Shown here piece after piece: positions 1 through 8,992 of a DNA stretch of 14,891 bases. The first letter of the stretch is position 1; every line of letters begins with the position of its first letter. The DNA is taken from NCBI GenBank assembly GCA_002751075.1, contig NAOQ01000895.1:9216-24106 (forward strand), given 5' to 3'. The position numbers and the translations under genes were made by a program. The stretch comes from Ichthyophonus hoferi (Eukaryota > Opisthokonta > Ichthyosporea > Ichthyophonida > Ichthyophonidae). The notes below the pieces were generated by a model that searched no databases, had not been told where the DNA came from, and saw nothing but the letters and a program-made list of their open reading frames with translations.

Positions 1-1179
1 AAAAAAAAAAAAAAAATTAAGAACAAATATTGGTGTCCCTAATTATTTGGATATCAAGCATTCAACTTTTAAATATTATCCTATCATCGGGGTCTTTTCT
101 TGTATAGTATCCTATAACAACCAACTTTCATTGGTTGGAGATAATAATCAAGCATTTTTAATAGTACCCATTTCTTATAAGGAATCCATTAATTTCTTAG
201 TAACGATAAGTAGATCCCATGATAATCGCAGATTAGCACTTCCAATCAACCCAATAGCAGCATTTCATTGGTTTTATTGGGACTAAATTTCTCACCAGAC
301 TTAGATAGATTCTTTCTTATTATCGTTATCACATATATGGCTTCAGTTAGATTTGTTAATTAAGGACAATAATAAATCGTGGGCAATCATTCTTCTTATT
401 GGTCTGTAGCTGGATATTAAGTATACCATTATTGCATGGCATGATAAGAGGATTACTCACAATGCATGTCATTGGATGGTTGTTAACGACTAACCATAAG
501 ATAGGATCTGATGGGGCCATAATCATGGTGATGGTAATAGTAACAGTAATCAGGTAGCATTTAATTATACTGGCCAATAAGAAGAGAAGCTATGAAACCC
601 AAAAATATATTAGAGATAAAAATTAACAAATTGCACCCATTGGTAGGTAGTTACAGCTGTAACTGTTCATTCAATAATGAGTATAGTATGTAGGGCTCGG
701 CCCCAGACTGAGAACACATAACAGACTAGTATGATAGTATGTATGTTTACACATCACTATCACTCTGGCCACTATGGTAATTCGTATGCTTGTATCTTCT
801 TTACAAAAAAACATATTATGATGCACCTCCTATACCATACCTTATCCATTTTATACATGCATATAATATACACATATCTAACCTTGACTGCATATAAACT
901 ATTCGTAGTTAATATTCTTTTTCTTCTGCAAACAGTATAGTTTTTGGCGAACAGTTTTTATATATGCCTTTCAAGTGAAAAAAAAAAAACAGTAAAACGG
1001 TTATATACAAATATAAATTAATACGCATGTATGTATGTATGTATAGATGTATCCGTACTATATGTGGTAAGATCATTGTAAGTCTAGGAAAGAATCAACT
1101 GTAAGTGAGTCTATATAGTAAAAGGTATAGCAGGGGGGTCCAATAACTAGGGCGCACTCTAGGGAAATTCACATGTACT
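1..1179. other. Intergenic region without recognisable gene
   Basis: The window opens with a run of 16 A, then AT-rich sequence with only short chance-length open frames on either strand. The longest is a 79-codon plus-strand frame at 47-286, with no domain, signal or splice context I recognise. An ATGT tetranucleotide run lies at 1027-1045. The part nearest 1180 would hold the 3' UTR of the minus-strand WDR53-like gene. I do not see a canonical AATAAA on the minus strand within about 200 bases after its stop codon, so the end of that transcript is not placed. Confidence 0.6.
1027..1045. repeat. ATGT tetranucleotide microsatellite
   Basis: Four to five copies of ATGT in a row, then a degenerate copy. 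It lies about 135 bases beyond the stop codon of the WDR53-like gene and is ordinary simple-sequence DNA. Confidence 0.8.
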
Positions 1180-4100
1180 CTAGGGGGCTATAGAGTATAT
1201 AGATATCTTTTCCGTCATATCTGCTACATAGAGTCTCTGTGCAGGGGTAGCAACTAGCCAATGAATCTGTTGGAAGGGTAAAGAGAATGGATTAGATTGG
1301 GCTAGGATCACCTATTGTACCAAGATATAAGAAATACATTACCACAGAGTATATATATATACATAGTATAGTATGGTATATCTATATAGGGTAGTATCTA
1401 TAAATATCCACCAGTACCTTCTTGCCATGGTCTACTTTATGGACCAATTGATGGCTGACTAGACCAACATAGCCGCTATCTTCATTCTCATTGGCTGGCT
1501 TAGTGCCATCTATATTTCCACCAATGACTGAGTCGTCAGGCTTGGCATTTAAATCCCATAGGCAGAGAGAGCGATCATTGCCACCTGATACTACACGAGA
1601 TGATGCCATTGGCTGATTCTCATTGATATGATTGGGAACAAAGCACACACTGGGAAGAAAGGGGAGGGATTTAATTGGCTGTAGGTTCATTTTAATTATC
1701 ACCTGTACCAACCCAAATGTATTGATAAAGGAGGGCCAGATTGTAACTGGTTTGCAGGGGGGAGGGTGTATGGTCATCTTATATAGAATAATTATATTAT
1801 AGCCATTGGACAATAGTAATGAGCTAAGGGAGGGAGTGTAAAACTATTTAATTCCTAAATCAGACACCAATGGACACATTACAAATCCCCCTAAGCCTCC
1901 TATAGAGCAATTCTATACACGAAGAAACTGTAAATTGATTGGACAAGAGAAAATCATATATACTATATCAGCAACAAACACATATATAAGCCTACATACA
2001 CACGTCATCCCCATCTCCCTCTCCCTCTCACCCACCTTGCTACCCCAGCATGGTGTCCACCATAGAGTACACTCTCCAAGAAATATGACCGGTCTACCTT
2101 ATTGGATCCTTTCTTGGTGCCTGTAAGTGTAGGAAGGTATAGTAGGTTAATAGGTTAATAGGTTAATAGGTTAATAAGCTAATAATACGGTGGTATAAGG
2201 GTAGGATAGTCTAGCAGGATAGTATCATAGGATAGTATAATAGTAAAGCAACATCGTTATATATAGTAGTATATATAGCTAGAAAAGGGATTTATAGACT
2301 TGTACAAAACTATACAAATGTGATTATTGGCATCTTAAATTATAATATATATATCTTATTATAAATAAAACCCAATGGCCGTAAGTTTTTACCAGAAACA
2401 GAGGAATCAGCAAAAACAGCGGCAGAGCAATTGCCCAATCCAACAGCACACCGACCACCCGACACAGCCAATGAGTACACAAAGGGAGGGTTGATGCCAG
2501 GCTCTGATTGAATAGAATCATGCATATTAGCCTATTGATATTGGTCATGAAGGAATATGATTGGCTTAAATATACAATATTGCCATGGCCTACTATGTAT
2601 AGGTCAATAGGCGCAAAGAAGTAAAAGGCTTCACCAATCAGTTCATAACCCAATATCACTTAATATATTTCTATATATGCTGACCAATCAATATCTTCTA
2701 AATTCATCCAATCCCTTCATCTCTAGCTTTACACTCCTGTCTTACCAGCCCCAGGTGCCTTGATTTCAGACATATCAATAGACTGGATTGGTCGACCCTT
2801 GGAGTAATCCCATACGTGTATCATCGAATCAAAACCCCCCGTTAAACACTATGTGATAAGTTATATTAGTGGCTGACATTTTAAAACAAGACATATGATT
2901 GGGTGTCAAGTAAGACACTAACCATCATTAGCCTACATTAAAAACCATAAAATACAATACGAAAAATTGATTCACCTGCATAGCGAATAAAAGACCCAGA
3001 TGTCCTTATATTCAATCATAAGCCTAGCTGGCACCTGATAATCATAACAACCCTATTATAAATTAAACCTGTAATGATTGGTGAATGCACCTTAACCTAC
3101 CATATATAGTTTATCTTACCTCCCATCTCCTGCCTGGCCTGAATGCCACACTACTACAGATATTAGTGTGCAGGCGACTAAGGGTTTTGTACTTCTTATT
3201 GGTGCTTAGATCAACTATGTGTACCTGTGGACCAATACAAGTCGCGGGTTAAAAATAACTACTAATTCATAACCTGATATATAGAATTAAGCTAGATTTA
3301 ACGTTAACGTTAAGCACTCCCTGGTGGATCAAGGTTTACATAATGAAATGGTTACTATGCAAGATGAAACATAGGCCAAAGAATAAATAGATATGTATGC
3401 AAAACCATTTACATATACCAATAGCGAGCAATAGATACAAATATTAAAAAATAATGACCATACATCGCCTGTATCATCTGCTGCTGCAAGATAATTGGCA
3501 CCTTGGGATATGGCAATGGAGTTAATCTCATCTTTATTGTATTGATACTGGCGTGCTGACTGGCTAAGAATCATGTCTTGTGATCTCAGATCAAACATGT
3601 GTACAGTCTGATTAGGGGATGAATAAATAAAAGGGAGTTCAAAGAGAGAGGTAGAATCAGATTAGTGTGTATAGTAATATAGTAGTATAGTGGAATAATA
3701 GTATAGTACTATAGTATAGTAGGATAATAGTATAGTAGTATAGTAGTATAGTAGTAGGATAATGGCATAGTAGGATACTAGTATAGTAAATACATGTACA
3801 TATAAATACAAATACATGTCGGCTGTAAAACTTACCTTCTCTGTGGATAGATATACAATATCACTTGATGCCCCCCAAGCTATACTATAAAATATCAGTG
3901 GGTTAATATCTAATAATATGCTCATTTTAAAATTTATCTCATTTTTAGTGCTGCTTTTTAATTTTATTACTCTTATTGCTACTGGATAAATGTCTGGTTT
4001 AGAATTTATGTATATAAAAATGTATTAGACGGTATATTAGCAGCCGTATTTTATTAACTTTTAATACATAAATAAACCAATAGGTTTACATACTTATAAA

Positions 4101-4616
4101 TATATAATTATATCTAGGCTGAATATAAAAGCCAATGTACATGTGCATCCTTGTGTTGTTAAACGTATATGCTTGTATATATATATATAATAGTATTATA
4201 AATAGCCTCTTCCATATTAGTTCAAAGAGAGAAAGCATGAATTCCAGAAATACCTACATACCTACATACCTAAATAGATACACCCATATATATACCCATG
4301 ATATCTTACCTAGTAACTGGAGTTTTATCAGCAGGTTTTATCCCCCTCTTGCATCTCCCAGAAGAAAGATCCTATATAACGAACAATAATGAATAATATT
4401 AATAATAAAGAGGATTGATGATAAGACAAAACAACAGAAAGAGCAAGAGAAAAAACAAAGAAACTAACAAAGAAGATGGAAAGGAAAGGAGAGTATTACC
4501 CATATTCTAGCGGTGGCATCTTCGGAAGAAGAGGCTAGGAGGTCGGGATTGGTAGGACATGTTGTTAAAGATAATACAGAGTCAGTATGTCCACAGAGAT
4601 AACCTTGGTGATTCAT
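1180..4616 (-). CDS. WDR53: WD repeat-containing protein 53 (WDR53), ten exons
   Basis: Ten exons join in phase into 364 codons plus TAG: 4616-4500, 4371-4310, 3884-3836, 3607-3464, 3224-3120, 2848-2746, 2503-2393, 2120-2036, 1649-1418, 1266-1180. All nine introns (128-425 bases) are GT-AG. The start is the first ATG after an in-frame TAA nine bases upstream. Seven WD40 blades can be read: WD at 39-40 (split by intron 1), FD at 81-82, VD at 128-129, VWD at 171-173, a degenerate blade at 198-230, LWD at 289-291, and a closing blade with HGKK-IHWL at 333-340 and ISIYSI near the end. The segment HTNICSSVAFRP (143-154), the EIN..AI..G.NYLA.ADDTG stretch in exon 4 and the HGxKxxWL motif match human WDR53 (358 aa) as I remember it. 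The family are beta-propeller scaffolds; WDR53 is reported as a candidate DDB1-CUL4 substrate receptor. Splice sites are read by eye; no transcript was seen. Confidence 0.93.
2143..2182. repeat. TAGGTTAA octamer tandem repeat in intron 7
   Basis: Four perfect head-to-tail copies of TAGGTTAA and a fifth degenerate copy (TAAGCTAA). The array starts about 22 bases inside the 3' end of intron 7 of the WDR53-like gene, just upstream (in transcript sense) of exon 8. Related GGATAGTA-type sequence continues towards 2280. No function is apparent. Confidence 0.9.
3665..3788. repeat. Degenerate TATAGTAG minisatellite in intron 3
   Basis: About 120 bases of irregular tandem copies built on TATAGTAG, TATAGTA and AGGATAATAG, filling most of intron 3 of the WDR53-like gene. 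Similar AGGATAGTAT-type units occur in intron 7 (about 2203-2245) and intron 9 (about 1366-1400), so the same simple-repeat family has seeded several introns of one gene. The repeat makes a spurious 87-codon frame on the minus strand that runs through exon 3. Confidence 0.8.
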
Positions 4617-5149
4617 AGTTAGTTAGCACTATAGGGATTATGGTGGGTGGATGATTGTTAGGGAGACTGGAGGGAGGGAATGTGAAGGTGGAACGGTAAT
4701 TATGTACACATATTATATGGTATTGTACATGCATGTATTTATGTTTACTTAAAGATAAACATTGTGAGTCCTGGTATAATTATATATTAATTAGTCTAAT
4801 TAGGGTAAATTAGGGTATTAGATTAATTAGTTAATTAATTGGTCTAAATTAATCTGATTACGATATTGCTATTAATAAACAACAGTAAATAAATTATACA
4901 TAGATATAATAATATTTATCTAAACGTAGTCAAATTATGTTTATTATTATATTAATATTAATATTAATTATTCTACTTGTGTATGAGTCTACTATTAATT
5001 GTAATTAATGTACTGATAAAGTAACATTTCTCTTTAATCTTTAGATATGAGTTTTCTGTACTCCACAGATCCGTCGTTGATATACAGTATATAACCCTAT
5101 TGAGAAATGCAGTCATAGTTTTGTGATAGAGGACACTGCTTCCAATATT

Positions 5150-5241
5150 TCATTATATTATCTTACGTTGTATTATGTTATATTATGATATGACATGATA
5201 TGATATATTATGATATGTTATATTATATTATATATATATAT
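5150..5241. repeat. AT-rich simple repeat (TATTATGATA-type)
   Basis: About 90 bases of irregular alternation of ATATTATG, ATGATATG and TATATTA units ending in a TA run. It is low-complexity sequence that could fold back on itself, with no coding content. Confidence 0.7.
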
Positions 5242-5490
5242 GTGGGCTATGGTAGTATACAGTTGACACATTGTTTTAAAACTGTATTTTATATCTGATT
5301 TTTCATTAACAAATGCTTACACTGAAGCAATTTAGCTAGTTTAGATTAGGGAAATTACTGATGGTAGAAATTGACATTACTAGAAGGAATATCTCTAGTT
5401 AATTAGAACTACTGTGGGTAGATTTTATTGGCTTCCAAAATTAGCAGACTATGGAGCCCACCTTATGAGCATAATTATATATATATATAT

Positions 5491-5657
5491 GGGGGTTTCC
5501 ATCCAAATGATTAGTTTCGCAATCAAAAGTAAAAGCTTGCCCATCAAAAGTTTATTTGCCGATCAAAATATAATTTATATATATTTATTCTCCTTTTGAT
5601 CGGGAATTTTTTTAATTTTGATTGCAAAGCTTATCATTTGGATCGATTGAAAACCCC
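5491..5657. mobile_element. MITE-like foldback element with long terminal inverted repeats
   Basis: The left arm (5491-5550, starting GGGGGTTTCC) is matched by the reverse complement of the right arm (5593-5657, ending AAAACCCC). Shared blocks in the same order are GGGGTTT, ATCCAAATGAT, TTGCAATCAAAA or its close variant, and ATCAAAAG. The arms are imperfect, about 60-65 bases each, around a core of about 40 AT-rich bases. The motif (C)GATCAAAA occurs twice on the left side. Left flank is a TA run and right flank begins TATAAT, so a TA target-site duplication is possible but not provable. There is no coding capacity. The size and structure fit a non-autonomous DNA transposon, perhaps of Tc1/mariner type given the TA context; the superfamily is a guess. 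Confidence 0.7.
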
Positions 5658-6294
5658 TATAATTTCATATTTGATTAAAATTAGTCCACAGATATGATAC
5701 TAGGTCAGTAACATCATAATTATCCTTTCAGGTGAAGTGCACGATAACTCTAGTATTTACTGCGTTAATGTATTCACCTGTGTCAAAAACGGAAGATTCT
5801 GTTAAACAGATATTGTGTGCAAACCATGTGTTTGGGTTTCAATCAACATATACAGATATATGTTTGGTTTTCGCCAAGGTTTACTCAGCGAATATAAATT
5901 AATAAGCAACTCCATGACATCTAAAATGGAAATTCCAAAAAGAAAATATCTACAAATTAACAATATGATGAATTGTATTGCTCCCGACTATATATCTACA
6001 TATAAAGCCATGCGAAACAGAAACCTATTTGCAATTTTTTAAAACAACTTTAGCAACCAATTGCACAAATAGTGTAGTCGTTATATAAAGCATTTACAAC
6101 AATTAGGGGAAATATTTGACAATACTTGCCCACATATTACACACCTAGAGCATAAAATCCTGCTTATTTATATGAATTACATTAGCCTTATATATAGGAA
6201 AATTTGATTGAAATTGATTGACCGCATGCCGTTTAATAACCTCAATAGATTGGTGCACATAAACAAAATAAACAAATAAGCAATAAGTATTTTA

Positions 6295-6315
6295 ACCACA
6301 TATTTGTTATGTGGT
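6295..6315. repeat. Short perfect hairpin ACCACATA / TATGTGGT
   Basis: An 8-base perfect stem around a 5-base TTTGT loop, with weaker pairing continuing into the flanking TATTT/AAATA. It stands alone in AT-rich intergenic DNA. It could be a small cruciform or the core of a decayed foldback element. Confidence 0.5.
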
Positions 6316-6355
6316 AAATAATAATCATACAGTATTTATTACATCCGGTTGAGCT

Positions 6356-6454
6356 GTAATATTATAATACTATAACTACCACATGTCCACCATATAGCAA
6401 GACATAAAGAGACTGGTATTTGCAGAAGCCGTTAGTATTATAATATAGTATTAC
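6356..6454. repeat. Imperfect inverted repeat, arms about 22 bases
   Basis: The left arm at 6356-6376 (GTAATATTATAATACTATAA and on) pairs imperfectly with the right arm at 6431-6454, which carries TTAGTATTATAATATAGTAT. They enclose about 54 bases of more mixed sequence. Arms are AT-rich, so part of the match may be compositional. It could be a small foldback element. Confidence 0.4.
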
Positions 6455-8107
6455 AAACAAATATTCCTTGTTAAAAACACTCAGGGAACCTTTCCGGTGC
6501 GCAGAACAAATAATAAGAGACAAAAATAAAGAAGAACAGAGTAGAAGAACACTTAAATAGAGAGGTGTAGTTTTTATATATAGTAGACTATATTGGAGGT
6601 TTAGCGCTAGTGGTAGGTAGGTAGGTACTTGACAAGCAAAAACATTTACATTGGGTATATCAGACTTTTCTTCTAAGTGATAAATCTATGACAATAAAAG
6701 TTAGATAACATCTTACATATATATTATTTTACAGTGTATTTGGGATCTGAGAGTCATATACCTAAGCATGGGTGGAAGAACCGCATACATATTCTTATAT
6801 ATACTCATACATATTAAGAAAATCTAGGCAAGATTAAATACTATATCCACACACGGAGAGTTTTGTAAGCTACGTTTATAAATATTAATCTTAGGTAATA
6901 TCATTTTAAAAGACGATACTATAAGGTAACTAACTAGAGAATACAGTCTGTAAAATGTATGGTCATGCCGCAAAAAACATGTGCACTCATAGTCAGCTTT
7001 GGTTAGGTATAGCTATATAGCTGTATTTGACATAGGTAAAGTAGCTATAGATTTAATTATCTAGTTAATTAATGCTGAGTTTTGAAGTATTCTTTTCATA
7101 AAATGTTATATAAATATCCAGTAGAAAAAGGTTCGGTCTGAGATATATTGGAGACTCTTGATTCTGAAGTGATACTGAACGAAGGCTGTACAGTTTTTAT
7201 TCTATATGCTCTACTTAAAATAGTCAGCTGCCACCCTGAATATGGATGAGATAATTATAATTACTACACAGGCTGAATCAGCAAGTGTTTAAACTACAAT
7301 TACTGTCATCTGGCCGGAGGAATTTATGAGAGCAATTAGCCAGTGACATCATAGTATACATTAGGTTTTAGCCAATTGTGGTTATGTTATTTTATTTTAA
7401 TATAGACTTGGTGTTCATATCTCAAATGATATGATGGTATTATTTTTTTTTAAAAAAAAAGTACACGAAAGCTTACATATGTTTTAATAGAATAGTTTAG
7501 TAATCTACATGCATTGTAATTTATAACAATAGAAATAAAATGTATTATGGATGGACCACATACTTAGGCATAAGCCCACCTGGAAAAAGTTATCTCTAAA
7601 GTATGTATAGTGTATGCACACAGGAATCTCTATTGGGATTTGTTGTTACACACTACTACAGTGGACCAATTATAAATAGAAACTGATCCCTGACATAGAT
7701 CATCTGTGCAGATATACTATGATAACGGTATAGGTAAATTAATATATTTAATAAAAATCTTCTGGTTAAATTAGTTCACTGAAGCAAAACCAAATAAAAT
7801 ATAATAATAATATTAATTTATAGTATAGATTGAAAGGGTATTTATATTAAAATTGAAAATAATGAATCAGACATCCAAGGAGGTTTAAAAGAAAGAGCAT
7901 AAATGATAGCCTTGGTTCGTTTATAAACTTTCGTGGCAGATTCGTATATAGCGATTTCTATTTTCAAATATCACATTTTCAAGCATATGTATGGTTATTT
8001 TTAAAATAATATTTTTATATGCATATTCAAATACAATAATTATATGTGTAGATAATGTTTCTGGTTTACAATGTAAATGTACTATAGCATATATTAATGA
8101 ATTATAT

Positions 8108-8190
8108 GCCAGCCCATTTTACCCACGTCACCCACGATCGCTCTCTGCGGCCAATAAGTAGCACGGAAATAATTCGATCGTCCCATGGCA
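8108..8190. promoter_or_regulatory. CpG-rich islet with CCAAT and CRE-like motifs
   Basis: A short patch in otherwise AT-rich, CpG-poor DNA with about eight CpG dinucleotides. It includes CCCACGTCACCCACG (ACGTCA is like the core of a CREB/ATF site), GCGGCCAATAAG (CCAAT box) and two GATCG blocks. It lies roughly 0.8 kb before the 651-aa glycoprotein gene, so it could be a distal promoter or enhancer. It could instead be a small exon fragment, since two minus-strand frames stay open across it for about 40-55 codons. The evidence is composition and motifs only. Confidence 0.3.
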
Positions 8191-8992
8191 TAGAACACCC
8201 TTGATTACTGAATTCCAAAGTGCAGGGGGCTTTAGATAAGGTCTGCAATTAATACCACCAGAATACCAATATTGACTGATATTTTAAAAATAAACAATAA
8301 AAATTTACAGACTTATTGTTTTATCTAGAATAAACTACGTACATTGTTGCTAATCATTTTTTTCTATAATTTATTAATTATCATATTGGCCGTTTGATTT
8401 GGTTTGTATTTTCATGCGGTTGGGGTTTCATCTTTTTCACGGGGTTAAGTAAGACACGGTCGATTTCGATGGCATGAATCAAGATGAAGTGCGTTGCATT
8501 GGATATTTACTTTTAGATAAACAATACCTCGATTACAATTTTACACAGATTAATTATTACAAGTTTAGTAAAATAAAAATAAATTATAATTGAATACTTT
8601 ATGGTAATTTTGTTTTATACGCATAATCAACCTACCTGTAAGAACTACCATAATAAGGATCATCACTTTGCCATACTTCTGCCACTTATCGCATTCAATA
8701 CTGAGATAAATTCTTATACATTCCTTTGCCGCAATCAATCAGTGGGCGCTATTCTATAGAAATTATTCGAAATGCAGGGTAGACCAATTAGAAATAGGTA
8801 ACTGATTGGTGGACTAGAGATGGCATTTGAGGTATGTCAATATAAGCCTGTCCACAATAAACATACGGGCACTTGAAGTGAATAGGGAAGCTTGCAAGTA
8901 GACGGTTGTCCTTTGGGACAAACAGAATTATTACATTGATTGCAAAGTAGAAGTCTCTGTAAAATAAAAGGACGAAAACAAAGCAAACAAAC

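Larger units (their letters stand above)
4617..8992. other. Long intergenic region, about 4.4 kb, no recognisable gene
   Basis: This spans from the 5' end of the WDR53-like gene to the 651-aa glycoprotein gene. It is very AT-rich. It contains AT-palindromic tracts (about 4780-4990 and 5150-5241), a foldback element at 5491-5657, inverted repeats near 6295-6315 and 6356-6454, a GGTA microsatellite near 6612-6627, a T9/A9 palindrome near 7443-7460 and a CpG-rich islet near 8108-8190. The open frames inside it (61-75 codons) are no longer than expected by chance in DNA of this composition, and none shows a domain I know. Promoters of both flanking genes must lie at its two ends, but no core promoter is convincing. 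Confidence 0.7.

Noticed and set aside
47-286. 79-codon plus-strand frame near the start
   Set aside because: No signal, domain or splice context. At this base composition several frames of this length are expected by chance in the window.
2324-2659. 111-codon minus-strand frame within the WDR53-like gene
   Set aside because: It overlaps exon 7 in a different frame and runs into introns 6 and 7. The in-phase exon 7 frame carries the conserved NPPFVYSLAV stretch instead.
8125-8290. Two overlapping minus-strand frames across the CpG-rich islet
   Set aside because: Both are short, they compete for the same bases, and neither resembles a known protein. GC-rich composition lowers stop frequency and explains the openness.
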